From the NCBI GenBank assembly GCA_002070965.1, contig MWEH01000170.1, positions 1 through 45,543 on the forward strand: a stretch of DNA of 45,543 nt. Reading direction: 5' to 3'. Of this stretch, positions 17,292-28,444 are shown in pieces (within the stretch, counting starts at the first letter, position 1; the number at the start of each line of letters is the position of its first letter). The position numbers and the translations under genes are program-made. This DNA comes from Firmicutes bacterium ADurb.Bin080 (lineage in GTDB: Bacteria > Bacillota > Clostridia > Christensenellales > DTU072). A model generated the notes under the pieces. That model did no database searches and was not told where the DNA came from. It worked only from the letters and a program-made list of their open reading frames with translations.

Positions 17292-17756
17292 TTATTCTTC
17301 CGATTTTGGGGGCTGGCATAACTTATCGATGTATAATATCCCATCTAAATGATCAATTTCGTGACAAAACGCCCGAGCTCGGAGCCCTTCCCCTTCAGCC
17401 AATATTTCCTTACCATTTCGATCATATCCTTTGACCTTTACAAACATGGGTCTTTCGACATAACCCGTTTTTGAGGGATCGACCGATAAACACCCTTCAG
17501 GACCTATCTGCTTTCCAGATTTTTCATAAATAACTGGATTTACAAGTTCTACTAAGCCACCTTCCTTAGTTTCAACTATGATAACTCTCCTTGATATTCC
17601 TACTTGTGGAGCGGCGAGGCCAACCCCTTCAGCCTTTCTCATCGTTTCAATCATATCATCAATTAATAAACCTAATCTTTCATCAAAAGTTATCACTTCT
17701 CGTGCTCTTCTTCGAAGAATCGGATCTTCTTCTTTAAAGATATTTCTTATTCCCAT
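17292..17756 (-). CDS. def: Peptide deformylase
   Basis: Removes the formyl group from nascent peptides. The three diagnostic motifs are present: GVGLAAPQVG (44-53), EGCLS (87-91) with metal ligand Cys89, and HEIDH (132-136) with ligands His132 and His136 and catalytic Glu133. At 154 residues it is a short type 1 enzyme. The ATG has GGAG upstream. It lies between priA and fmt as in most Firmicutes. Confidence 0.97.
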   Translation of the reverse strand: MGIRNIFKEEDPILRRRAREVITFDERLGLLIDDMIETMRKAEGVGLAAPQVGISRRVIIVETKEGGLVELVNPVIYEKSGKQIGPEGCLSVDPSKTGYVERPMFVKVKGYDRNGKEILAEGEGLRARAFCHEIDHLDGILYIDKLCQPPKSEE

Positions 17757-17859
17757 TCTACATCTCCATCTAATAGTCTAATAATATTTCACAGCATATT
17801 AAGTTCTATTATTACATATTTTTGTTAATTATCTATAATACTTCTATTTTTTTAGATAT

Positions 17860-20046
17860 CTATATCATCTGTTGAGGATTAATTTCCGAAAAAACTGTTA
17901 CTCCTTTTTCATGGAAACTATTAACTATTGTGTAAATTATTTCTAGAATATCTTTTGAAAACTCATTTCTTACCCATACAACTACTTGGTGTCTATAGTA
18001 ATCAGATTTCTTCTTCATCGCTGCTGGCATTTCTTGTATCCTTATTATTCCAGCTTTTTCTTTTAATGCATCCTTTATAGACGCGTATAACTGGTGATTT
18101 GCATTTAGCGATAGTGTGCTATCCTTTGATTGAGTTAGAATTCTCACAATCTTAGAAAATGGAGGGAACAAGGTTCCCTTTCTTTTTTCTATTTCTCTAT
18201 CATAGAATCCTTTGTAGTCATATCTAGCAGTAAATGCAAACACATTATGACTAGGAACATATGTTTGCATTAATACTTTTCCGGGTTTGCAATCTCTTCC
18301 AGCTCTCCCCGCAACTTGGGTAATTAACTGGAATGTTCTTTCATTTGCTCTGAAATCCTGGACAAACAATGATATATCCGCATCCAATATTCCAACCAAT
18401 GTCACATTTTTGAAATCATGCCCTTTGGCAATCATTTGTGTCCCGACTAAAATATCAGCTTCCCCTGAATTAAACGAATTCAATATCTTTATATAACTAT
18501 CCTTTTGGGAAGTACTATCTAAATCCATTCTAATAACCTTATTATCTGGGAAAATACGGGTCAACTCATTTACTACTTTTTCAGTGCCTATACGTCCCTC
18601 TTTCAAGTCTTTATTTCCACATTTGGGGCATTCTTCTATCATTCGATACTTATTCCCACAAAAATGACACCTAAGTGAATTATCTTCTGAATGAAATGTG
18701 AGAGATACATCGCAACTTGGGCACATTGGTATGAATCCACATTCAGGACATCTTACAAAGGAGGAATATCCTCTTCGGTTTAAAAATATCATGACTTGCT
18801 CTCTTCTTTTCAAAGATTCTTCAACGGCTGAAAGAAGTTTAGCACTGAAAAATGAAGTATTTCCGGCCTTCATTTCTCTTCTCATATCTATTGTCTCAAT
18901 TTCGGGAAGACATCTATTGTTGATTCTGTTATTCATTGCAATCAAGCGATATTCACCTGTTGAAGCCCTATAATAAGTTTCAATTGACGGTGTCGCGCTC
19001 CCAAGAATAAGTTTAGCATTATTAAATTTTGCTCTAAATGCGGCTATATCTTGAGTAAAATATCTTGGATTACTTTCTGAGACATAACTTGAATCATGTT
19101 CCTCATCTATTATTATGACTCCGATATTTTCTAATGGAGCAAAAATAGCACTTCTTGCCCCTAATGCAATTTTTGAATACCCACTTCGCAATTTTCTCCA
19201 TTCATCAAATCTTTCTCCAGGAGAGAGATTGCTGTGCAAAAGACTTACTTTGTCTCCAAATCTTGCGCGAAAAACACCTAGCATTTGTGGGGTTAAAGAT
19301 ATCTCGGGAACTAGCATTATGGCGTTCTTCCCTTTATTCAAGGAATCTTCTATAACCCTCATGTACAATTCGGTTTTTCCACTCCCAGTAACCCCATGCA
19401 CTAAGAATAACTTTTCGGGGCCCAAAATCTCACTTAATGCAGCCTGTTGTTCAGAAGTAAGGTCAATGCTCTTATTTTCAATTTCTAGAGACCTGGGTAA
19501 ACGATTTTCCTCAAAATATATCCTTTTAATTATATCTTTTTCAAGAAGTGAGTTTACGGTTGAAGCAGAAAAATCATTATTAATATCTCTTTCTTGTTCA
19601 TTGCCATTTATGAATAATCGCTTTACCAGAGTTATTTGTGCTTTTGCTCCTTTACTTAACAAAGCCAAAGCCTGATCCAAAGTCTCAATTTTATCACTAA
19701 TAGTGAGATAAGACCTTCTTAGGATCTTTACTTTGCCTTTTCTTATTGATGTCGGGATGAAAAGCCTTAAGCAGTCAACCTTGCGGAGATTCATAGAGGA
19801 CATAAACTTTGTAAGTTCAAGCATTTCAGGGGTTATGGCAGTAAAATCATCGAGTTTCATTATAATATCTTTCAAATCGTAAGAACCAACGCTCTTCTCT
19901 TTTTCCCCAATAATATAACCCTCGATTTGTCTTTTCCCAAAAGGAACAAGGACCCTGTCTCCAATGTTAACTGGAAAAGGAGAAAGATAATCAAACACCT
20001 TATCAACTTCTGAATTGCTTATATCTACAATTACTTCATAAATCAT
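17860..20046 (-). CDS. priA: Primosomal replication-restart helicase PriA
   Basis: PriA recognises abandoned forks and reloads the replicative helicase. The 728-residue protein has the N-terminal 3'-end-binding domain, Walker A GVTGSGKTELY, motif II DEEHDSSY, a zinc-binding insert with four CxxC pairs (CPECGFIPMCPSCD ... CHFCG ... CPKCGN), and motif VI QVAGRAGR. The start overlaps the coaBC stop as ATGA, so the two are translationally coupled. It is in the usual coaBC-priA-def order. Confidence 0.97.
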   Translation of the reverse strand: MIYEVIVDISNSEVDKVFDYLSPFPVNIGDRVLVPFGKRQIEGYIIGEKEKSVGSYDLKDIIMKLDDFTAITPEMLELTKFMSSMNLRKVDCLRLFIPTSIRKGKVKILRRSYLTISDKIETLDQALALLSKGAKAQITLVKRLFINGNEQERDINNDFSASTVNSLLEKDIIKRIYFEENRLPRSLEIENKSIDLTSEQQAALSEILGPEKLFLVHGVTGSGKTELYMRVIEDSLNKGKNAIMLVPEISLTPQMLGVFRARFGDKVSLLHSNLSPGERFDEWRKLRSGYSKIALGARSAIFAPLENIGVIIIDEEHDSSYVSESNPRYFTQDIAAFRAKFNNAKLILGSATPSIETYYRASTGEYRLIAMNNRINNRCLPEIETIDMRREMKAGNTSFFSAKLLSAVEESLKRREQVMIFLNRRGYSSFVRCPECGFIPMCPSCDVSLTFHSEDNSLRCHFCGNKYRMIEECPKCGNKDLKEGRIGTEKVVNELTRIFPDNKVIRMDLDSTSQKDSYIKILNSFNSGEADILVGTQMIAKGHDFKNVTLVGILDADISLFVQDFRANERTFQLITQVAGRAGRDCKPGKVLMQTYVPSHNVFAFTARYDYKGFYDREIEKRKGTLFPPFSKIVRILTQSKDSTLSLNANHQLYASIKDALKEKAGIIRIQEMPAAMKKKSDYYRHQVVVWVRNEFSKDILEIIYTIVNSFHEKGVTVFSEINPQQMI

Positions 20047-21221
20047 GAAATTTCTAAAATATTATCTAATATTAGATCGGCGAGCTCTCTTTTCGGCATC
20101 CGCTCATATGAAGTCATTACACCGTCTTTTCTAATAATTGTCGCTATATTCGTATCGCTTCCAAAGCCAGCCCCTTCTTTTGTCACATCGTTTGCAACAA
20201 TAATATCTGCGTTCTTTTCCTTTAGCTTTACTGAAGCATTCTCTAATAAGTCATTGGTCTCTGCAGCAAACACGACTAAAATCTTTCTATCCTTGTTTTT
20301 CCCAACATATTTTGCAATATCCGGATTTTTAACCAAGTTCAAAGATAGCCTTTCTGCTTTTATTTTTTGAAGGAATATTTCTTCAATTCTGTAATCTGAA
20401 GGAGCAGCAGCCTTAATGATGATATCAGCTTTTGCCATTTCTATTTTTACAGCTTCCAACATTTCTACTGTCGTTTTCACTTTTATAATCGAAGATACAT
20501 CAGGATATTTGACTGAAATATTTCCTGCAATTAATATTACCTTTCCTCCCCTATCCTGAACAGCCTCAGCAAGCGCAACTCCCATTTTCCCCGAAGATCT
20601 ATTGGTAATATATCTTACAGCATCAATTGGTTCCTCTGTAGCCCCTGCTGTTATTAAAACGGTTTTCCCTCTAAAATCCGGAAAAGGTGTAAGCTCGGAA
20701 TCAATTAATGACACTATTGTTTCAGGTTCTGCCATCTTTCCTTTACCAATATCTCCACAAGCAAGTCTTCCTTCAGACGGCTCAATAATTCTGTATCCCA
20801 TTTTCCTAAGTTTATTTAAGTTTTCCTGGTGAGCAGAATTTTCATACATTGCCGTGTTCATAGCTGGACAAATATAAACGGGGGCTTTGGTCGCTAAAAC
20901 AGTCGTACTTAACATATCATCTGCGATACCTGAGGCAATTTTCCCAATAATATTTGCTGTTGCTGGTGCGATTAAAAACACCGATGCCATCTTTGCATAA
21001 CTGATATGTTCAACTTCAAACTCTCTATTCTTGTCAAAAGTGCTAGTAACCACCCTATTCATGGATAAAGTTTCAAAAGTTAAAGGGGTAACAAACTCTG
21101 TTGCATTTTCCGTCATAATTACCCTGACTTCATACCCAAGCTTAACGAATCTTGAGACTATTTCACAAGATTTATAAGCCGCTATACAACCACTTACTCC
21201 CAATACAATAGTTTTTTTCAT
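20043..21221 (-). CDS. coaBC: Bifunctional CoaBC (coenzyme A synthesis)
   Basis: Converts 4'-phosphopantothenate to phosphopantothenoylcysteine (CoaB) and decarboxylates it to 4'-phosphopantetheine (CoaC). The N-terminal flavoprotein CoaC domain shows GCIAAYKS, the PAMNTAMYEN motif and the active-site cysteine in ACGDIGKGKMAEP. The C-terminal CoaB domain shows ITAGATEEPIDAVRYITNRSSGKMG. At 392 residues it is normal length. It starts 2 bases after rpoZ ends and overlaps priA by 4 bases. Confidence 0.96.
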   Translation of the reverse strand: MKKTIVLGVSGCIAAYKSCEIVSRFVKLGYEVRVIMTENATEFVTPLTFETLSMNRVVTSTFDKNREFEVEHISYAKMASVFLIAPATANIIGKIASGIADDMLSTTVLATKAPVYICPAMNTAMYENSAHQENLNKLRKMGYRIIEPSEGRLACGDIGKGKMAEPETIVSLIDSELTPFPDFRGKTVLITAGATEEPIDAVRYITNRSSGKMGVALAEAVQDRGGKVILIAGNISVKYPDVSSIIKVKTTVEMLEAVKIEMAKADIIIKAAAPSDYRIEEIFLQKIKAERLSLNLVKNPDIAKYVGKNKDRKILVVFAAETNDLLENASVKLKEKNADIIVANDVTKEGAGFGSDTNIATIIRKDGVMTSYERMPKRELADLILDNILEIS

Positions 21222-21223
21222 TT

Positions 21224-21424
21224 TTATTCCGTAATTATTTTGATTTTGCCTTCATAAATTTCTTTGGCGGCCAATGAAACGGCCTTAAGACCACTTTCTT
21301 CTAAAAGAGCTTTTTCCTTCTCAACAGATAATATCTCTTTAGTTCTTTTGGAAATTCCAACTACTAATGCATATCTGCAAGGAGCCTTCTTAATTAATTT
21401 GTCAATGGGTGGATCAATCATCAT
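21224..21424 (-). CDS. rpoZ: RNA polymerase omega subunit
   Basis: A 66-residue protein, typical of short Firmicutes omega subunits. It begins with the DPPIDKL segment and carries the YALVVGISKRTKEI core that binds the beta' C-terminus to aid polymerase assembly. It is set between gmk and coaBC, the standard place. The start overlaps the gmk stop by 11 bases, with AGGAGG 8 nt before the ATG inside the end of gmk. Confidence 0.93.
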   Translation of the reverse strand: MMIDPPIDKLIKKAPCRYALVVGISKRTKEILSVEKEKALLEESGLKAVSLAAKEIYEGKIKIITE

Positions 21425-22076
21425 TTTCTTTTCCTCCTAAATTTTTTTGTTCTTCTATTTTGTAATTTTTATATAAATTTGCGAACATATCCACAAGTTC
21501 GCCATTATTCTTTCTTTTCGCTCTTTCCGCTTTTATTATCGCAGACACCGTATCAACGCATTTATCTATATAATCATTAATTGCAATATACTCATACTGG
21601 CGAATACTTCTATACTCAGTCCTTGCCGTTTTTAGCCTCAACCTCCTCATCCAGTCTTCCTCTGTACCTCTTTGTTCCAGTCTTCTTGCTAATTCTTCGT
21701 AGGTAGAGGGGGTTATAAAAACAAAAACTGCCTCATTGAACTCTCTTCTGATTTTAGCCGCACCTTTGGTTTCTATTTCTAAAATAACATCTGTTCCATT
21801 GTCAATATATTCTTGTACTTTCGATTTCGGGGTGCCATATTTTTGGCGGAATTTACTTACACATTCTAGGAATTCACCATTTTTTTCCATTTCTTCGAAT
21901 TCCTCTTCCGTTTTAAAATAATAATGAATTCCATCAATTTCCCCTTGTCTTGGCTTTCGAGTAGTCGCTGAAACAGAATACGCAAGGCCCGGTAGAGAGC
22001 CTATAACCTTGTTAAGTACTGTTCCTTTTCCTGCTCCGGATGGCCCAGTTAAAACAAACAAAATACCCTTTCTCAT
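21414..22076 (-). CDS. gmk: Guanylate kinase
   Basis: Phosphorylates GMP to GDP. The 220-residue protein has the P-loop GPSGAGKGT (10-18), the GMP-binding segment SATTRKPRQGEIDGIHYYF and the lid RRLEQRGTEEDWMRRL. It is slightly longer than the usual ~205 residues because of a lysine-rich tail. AGGAG precedes the ATG. It comes 13 bases after yicC; remA, which sits between them in Bacillus and many Clostridia, is missing. Confidence 0.96.
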   Translation of the reverse strand: MRKGILFVLTGPSGAGKGTVLNKVIGSLPGLAYSVSATTRKPRQGEIDGIHYYFKTEEEFEEMEKNGEFLECVSKFRQKYGTPKSKVQEYIDNGTDVILEIETKGAAKIRREFNEAVFVFITPSTYEELARRLEQRGTEEDWMRRLRLKTARTEYRSIRQYEYIAINDYIDKCVDTVSAIIKAERAKRKNNGELVDMFANLYKNYKIEEQKNLGGKENDD

Positions 22077-22089
22077 TAGAATCTCCTAA

Positions 22090-22971
22090 TTACTCTAAAT
22101 TTTGTATTTGTTCTCGCATCATTTCGATAATATTTTTTAGAATAAGTGCCTGTTCAGTTATGATGCTATCATTGCTCTTGCTGGCGATAGTGTTAGCTTC
22201 TCTATTTGCCTCCTGAGTTAAAAAATCTAAAGACTTCCCAACAAATCCACCAGCATTAATAATTTTCTTATAATGTTCAACATGCCCCCTTAATCGAGTT
22301 AGTTCCTCATCAATATTTGACCTGTCAGTGTAAATGGCTATTTCTTGTGCAAGTCTATTTGAATCTATCTCAAATCCATCTAACACCTCATTTATTCTCA
22401 TTTTCAATCTCTCTGAATATTCCTTTATTGTATAAGGAGATCTATCACTAATGATGGAGATAGCCAAAGAAATACCTTCTATCTTAGACAACAAATCTTC
22501 GGTGAGTTTTTTCCCCTCAGTAGATTTCATTTCTAAAATCTGCAATAATGCAACCTTAGTTGCTTCGGTCACTAGTGAAATCATAGTATTTTCATCATCT
22601 TCTATAACTTCTAGTGATACAATGTCTTTGTTAGATAATATTTCAGAGACACCAAAATTATTAATTAAACCTTTCGCACTTAGCTTTTGAGCTTCTTCAA
22701 CATATCTATCTGCCAACTCCTGATTAATAACCAGCTTACTTTTTAGCAATCTATTGTCTTCATAATTAACGAAAACATCTACGTGGCCCCTAGAAATTTC
22801 CGAAGAAATAATCTTTTTTATTTCATCTTCTGCAAATTGAAGCTGTCGGGGCATTTTAATTGATAAGTCTAGAAATCTGTGATTAACAGACTTAATCTCA
22901 ATAGTAATCTTCCTTCCCTCTCTTGACGAAGATCCCTTTCCATATCCTGTCATACTGTTAATAGTTTTCAT
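22090..22971 (-). CDS. yicC: YicC-family endoribonuclease
   Basis: A 293-residue YicC/YloC protein. It has the YicC N-terminal domain beginning SMTGYGKGSS and the C-terminal DUF1732 domain (RLRGHVEHYKKIINAGGFVGKSLDFLTQEANREANTIASKSND). Family members in E. coli and B. subtilis are reported endoribonucleases. The frame opens 11 codons earlier, but the conserved N-terminus MKTINSMTGYGKG and the GGTGGGAT upstream favour the ATG at 22971. It is 7 bases from the preceding AIR-synthase-like gene, at the head of the gmk-rpoZ-coaBC run. Confidence 0.95.
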   Translation of the reverse strand: MKTINSMTGYGKGSSSREGRKITIEIKSVNHRFLDLSIKMPRQLQFAEDEIKKIISSEISRGHVDVFVNYEDNRLLKSKLVINQELADRYVEEAQKLSAKGLINNFGVSEILSNKDIVSLEVIEDDENTMISLVTEATKVALLQILEMKSTEGKKLTEDLLSKIEGISLAISIISDRSPYTIKEYSERLKMRINEVLDGFEIDSNRLAQEIAIYTDRSNIDEELTRLRGHVEHYKKIINAGGFVGKSLDFLTQEANREANTIASKSNDSIITEQALILKNIIEMMREQIQNLE

Positions 22972-22978
22972 ATCCCAC

Positions 22979-23944
22979 CTATTTTTCTTTAGTGAATAGT
23001 TCATCCGGCCTTGCTTCTAATATTATCTCTTGGCCACCAGGGAACACAGCCATTGGTCTTCCTTTAGTAATTTTTCCAATTATGGTTGCCTCTATCCCAT
23101 TTTCAGAAAAAGTCTTAACAAGATCTTCTGGAAATCTTGTAGTTATTATCATACTTCCACTAGATATTAGGTTGTAACAATCAATGTTTAACAAATTACA
23201 TATTTTTCGAGTAAGTGAACTAACTGGTATACTATTAACATATATTTGGCAACCCATTCCTGCTCCTTCACAGATTTCAGCCAGAGCTCCGAATAACCCT
23301 CCTTCGGTAATATCATGCATTGAAGAAATGTTTTTATCCTTTACTAATTCATACTCTTTTACTAAACTTATTTTTCTTGAATAATCTAACAATTCTTTCT
23401 TCTCAAATTCAGTCAGGTTAAGTAAATGTTCATATTTTTCGGCTAATATAACTGAACCCTCTAAACCTATTGTTTTTGTCACTATTATGGAGTCTCCCTC
23501 ATTAAGAGAGGTTGCTTTAATATGCTTCTTTGTTTTTCCAACTATTACAGTATTTATAACAAAGCGATTAACTGCATCGGAAAACTCTGTATGCCCGCCG
23601 GCGATCTCAATGTTTAATGATTTTGCTTCTTTTTCTGCATCTTCCATAATATTTTTTATATCGCTTGGAGTTGCTTTGGGCGGAGCAATCAAAGTAATCA
23701 TTGCTAAAAAAGGCTCTCCTCCCGCGGCAAAAATATCATTTGAAGCAACTTTTATAGCCAAACTTCCGATATTATTTGAAGCACCAGTGATAGGATCTGT
23801 CGATATCAACAAGATATCTTCGATTTTAAAACTTGCGCAATCTTCTCCAAGAGCCGCACCTGTCTTAATCTCATCTCGTCTATGTTGAATAACATCCAAA
23901 ACACATTCTTTCAATTCAATTCCGCTTAATTTTCCTACTCTCAT
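22979..23944 (-). CDS. AIR-synthase-like (PurM/HypE/ThiL superfamily) protein of unknown substrate
   Basis: A 321-residue member of the PurM-like ATP-binding superfamily. Visible are the N-terminal GEDCASFKIED acidic site, a metal/ATP region STDPITG, the AAGGEPFLAMITLIAP loop, AGGHTEFSDAVNR, and the C-terminal MHDITEGGLFGALAEICEGAG motif. The overall pattern is closest to HypE (hydrogenase maturation), but the C-terminal cysteine that HypE uses to carry the cyano group is absent (the end is DELFTKEK) and no other hyp gene is near. It leads the long yicC-to-rpe operon. The ATG has no ribosome-binding site and both possible promoters leave little or no leader. The substrate is unknown. Confidence 0.8.
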   Translation of the reverse strand: MRVGKLSGIELKECVLDVIQHRRDEIKTGAALGEDCASFKIEDILLISTDPITGASNNIGSLAIKVASNDIFAAGGEPFLAMITLIAPPKATPSDIKNIMEDAEKEAKSLNIEIAGGHTEFSDAVNRFVINTVIVGKTKKHIKATSLNEGDSIIVTKTIGLEGSVILAEKYEHLLNLTEFEKKELLDYSRKISLVKEYELVKDKNISSMHDITEGGLFGALAEICEGAGMGCQIYVNSIPVSSLTRKICNLLNIDCYNLISSGSMIITTRFPEDLVKTFSENGIEATIIGKITKGRPMAVFPGGQEIILEARPDELFTKEK

Positions 23945-23950
23945 GACTGT

Positions 23951-23992
23951 ATCTTAACACAGAATATTAAACTGTAAAGTGAAAATGGACAA
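23951..23992 (-). promoter_or_regulatory. Two overlapping promoter candidates for the long operon
   Basis: Option 1 is TTGTCC (23987-23992), 17-bp spacer, TAATAT (23964-23969), with an expected start about 13 nt before the ATG at 23944. Option 2 is TTTACA (23973-23978), 16-bp spacer, TAAGAT (23951-23956), with an expected start on or next to the ATG. In either case no Shine-Dalgarno sequence fits, so the first gene may be leaderless. Confidence 0.5.
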
Positions 23993-24003
23993 TTTGTTCC
24001 GAG

Positions 24004-24012
24004 TTATCCACA
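24004..24012 (+). promoter_or_regulatory. Single consensus DnaA box
   Basis: TTATCCACA is a perfect DnaA box, in the gap between the ligA stop and the AIR-synthase-like gene promoter. Only one copy is present, so this is not an origin. It could be a regulatory box or chance. Confidence 0.4.
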
Positions 24013-24036
24013 TTTTTGAAAAATATTATTAATACT

Positions 24037-26007
<1,971 letters not shown>

Positions 26008-26059
26008 CTAAAAAATTCTGTACTGTTTCTCCTTTTTTGTCTTTGCCAAAAAAATCTTT

Positions 26060-28291
26060 TTATAGCAAAGTCATTGGAGTGTTTTTTATCACAAACTTTT
26101 TTATTCCCAAATCGGGGAACTCTACCGTAGCAACCTTGTCATCTTCCTCACCCGTTATCAATATTATAACACCTTCTCCATATCTTGAATGTTTAATCCT
26201 CTTTCCTGTCTTATAATCTTCGATGGATTCATTGTAAACACTAGGTGCATGAATAATTTGCTTTATTGCATTTACACATTCATTTGCCTTCTCAACACTG
26301 CCGTTGTATCCGTAATCATCCTCTCTGTCCGAAAAACTAATCCTTTCTTCCTCAAATTTCCTTCCCCCAAATTCGCTGAATGCCTGTCTTGATCCATCAG
26401 CTTTCATTTCCGAAATAAAACGGGACGGGTAATGAAATTCATCTTTTCCGTACCTAAACCTTCTATTAGCGTTTGACACATAAAGCCTGTCCTTTGCGCG
26501 TGTTATAGCAACATACATTACTCTTCTTTCTTCTTCCACCTCTTCCTTATTAATTGACTGCTGAGAGGGGAAAACACCTTCTTCACAGGCAGCAACAAAA
26601 ACAACTGGGAATTCAAGACCCTTTACTGCATGTACTGTGGATATCGTAATACAGCCCTCGGATTCTATTTCCTTTGTCTCAGGGGCAAGAGTCACCGACT
26701 CTATAAAAGCATCTAAAGAAGAGTCCTTATTTTTTAATTGAAATTGCTTAGCTTGTTTTTCAAAAAACAAGATATTTTCATATCTGGTCTCAGCTTCTTC
26801 TTTGGTTTGGCCCTTCTCCAATTCTTCCTTGAAGCAAGTCAATTCCAAAATATAGCGAATAATACATTCTATCGCGGTATTTTTCTTAGAAATAAGTTTT
26901 CGCATTAACTCAACAAATTCGATTGTTTGAGCTTTTGCTCTAAATTTCACTTCATCTAAATCGGCGGCGATACAAGCAGCTTCGAAAAGAGATATGCCTT
27001 TTTCAGTAGAGATTCCAGAAATAAAATCAACCGCAGCTCCCCCCATCCCTCTTTTGGGATAATTTACCACTCTCAAAAAAGCTGCGTTATCCTCTGGGTT
27101 GGAGACAAGTCTTAAATAAGCTAGTACATCAAGTATTTCTTTTCTTTCATAAAACTTATAGCCGCCCAAAACTCTGTAACTAATACCTGCTTCCCGAATT
27201 CGATTTTCAATAGCATTGCCAGCTATTGCCTCCCTAACAAGAATGGCAAAATCACTATTTTGGTAGTTATTATTATATTTCAGGGAATAAATAATAGAAG
27301 TAATTTGCTGGGCCTCCTGCAAATCGTTGAAAGAATTTAAATACTCTACTCTAACTCCAGAATTGCGTTGGGCTACAAGCTCCTTCTCATGCCTCTCACT
27401 ATTATTCTTAATTAGATTATTAGCGCTGGTGATAATGTTGGGTGTTGAGCGATAATTCTCCTGAAGTTTAAAAGTTTTTGCTTCCTTATACACTTGGTCA
27501 AAGCACAAAATATTCTCAATTTCTGCACCTCTCCACTTATATATGCACTGGTCATCATCTCCAACAACAAATAAATTCTTCCATTTTTCAGCAATTAGTT
27601 TAGTAATATCGTTTTGAATTTTGTTGGTATCCTGAAATTCGTCGACATGGATATACTTAAATTTGTTCTTATAATACTCCGCAATATCAGGATTATTGTT
27701 TAAAAGCTCAAAGGCATTAACAAGCAAATCGTCATAATCCATAGCATTGGCTTGTAACAATCCTTCTTGATATTTTCTGAATAAATCAGCCTTTTCCGGA
27801 TTGTTTATCCCATCTATTGACGCGGTATACCTTTCAGCAGTAAGCCCCTTTTGTTTCGCATTACTTATCTCATTCCTAACTTCATCTTCTGTTAAATAAT
27901 CTATTCCTTGATTCTTAAATATTCTTTTAAATAATTTTTTGCTATCATCATCATCGTATATTGAAAATCCTGCCTTAAATCCTATTTTTTCGGCGTGTTT
28001 TCTCAATATTATTGAGCAAAACTTATGAAACGTATATACCCACACTGAATTATCCGGGCCCAACATTTTCTCCAGTCTTTCAACCATTTCATTCGTAGCC
28101 TTATTAGTAAAAGTAATAGCTAATATATTGTAACCAGGTACTCTCAAATTTTGAACAAGATGCGCAATTCTATGTGTTAACACCCTGGTTTTTCCCGACC
28201 CTGCACCAGCTAAGACCAAAACAGGTCCTTCCGTACACATTACTATCTCTTTTTGAATCGGGCTTAATCCTGAAAAAATATCTTGATCCAC
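26060..28291 (-). CDS. pcrA: ATP-dependent DNA helicase PcrA/UvrD
   Basis: A superfamily 1 3'-5' helicase for repair and rolling-circle replication. The protein shows LSPIQKEIVMCTEGPVLVLAGAGSGKTRVL (Q-motif and Walker A), VDEFQDTN (motif II), GDDDQCIYKWRGA (III), QENYRSTPNI (IV), ISTVHAVKGLEFPVVF (V) and EERRVMYVAITRAK (VI). It ends in the tudor-like segment RIKHSRYGEGVI typical of PcrA. The frame opens with a TTG at 28330. I prefer the GTG at 28291, which has GGAAGG 5 nt upstream and gives 743 residues, the usual length. It is cotranscribed with ligA. Confidence 0.95.
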   Translation of the reverse strand: MDQDIFSGLSPIQKEIVMCTEGPVLVLAGAGSGKTRVLTHRIAHLVQNLRVPGYNILAITFTNKATNEMVERLEKMLGPDNSVWVYTFHKFCSIILRKHAEKIGFKAGFSIYDDDDSKKLFKRIFKNQGIDYLTEDEVRNEISNAKQKGLTAERYTASIDGINNPEKADLFRKYQEGLLQANAMDYDDLLVNAFELLNNNPDIAEYYKNKFKYIHVDEFQDTNKIQNDITKLIAEKWKNLFVVGDDDQCIYKWRGAEIENILCFDQVYKEAKTFKLQENYRSTPNIITSANNLIKNNSERHEKELVAQRNSGVRVEYLNSFNDLQEAQQITSIIYSLKYNNNYQNSDFAILVREAIAGNAIENRIREAGISYRVLGGYKFYERKEILDVLAYLRLVSNPEDNAAFLRVVNYPKRGMGGAAVDFISGISTEKGISLFEAACIAADLDEVKFRAKAQTIEFVELMRKLISKKNTAIECIIRYILELTCFKEELEKGQTKEEAETRYENILFFEKQAKQFQLKNKDSSLDAFIESVTLAPETKEIESEGCITISTVHAVKGLEFPVVFVAACEEGVFPSQQSINKEEVEEERRVMYVAITRAKDRLYVSNANRRFRYGKDEFHYPSRFISEMKADGSRQAFSEFGGRKFEEERISFSDREDDYGYNGSVEKANECVNAIKQIIHAPSVYNESIEDYKTGKRIKHSRYGEGVIILITGEEDDKVATVEFPDLGIKKFVIKNTPMTLL

Positions 28292-28390
28292 TTCAACCTT
28301 CCATTCCGTTATAAATTTTCTCTTACGCAACTACAGTTTTAATTCAAACACATAAACTGATTAAACGTATTATCCTAAAATAAAACCTCT

Positions 28391-28419
28391 ACAATATTTA
28401 CTAATAATTAAAAGTACAA
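28391..28419 (-). promoter_or_regulatory. Probable promoter of pcrA-ligA
   Basis: Minus strand TTGTAC (28414-28419), 17-bp spacer, TATTGT (28391-28396). An alternative with TTGTAG and TAATAC at 16 bp lies just downstream. Both precede pcrA and follow the dgt stop. Confidence 0.5.
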
Positions 28420-28444
28420 TTCATCTTCTAATTAAAAATTTTTG

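Noticed and set aside
19115..19675. 186-codon open frame on the plus strand opposite priA
   Set aside because: It is antisense to well-conserved PriA motifs, has no ribosome-binding site and resembles no protein family.
24004..24012. Replication origin
   Set aside because: There is one DnaA box only, no cluster, no dnaA/dnaN and no AT-rich unwinding region pattern beyond background.
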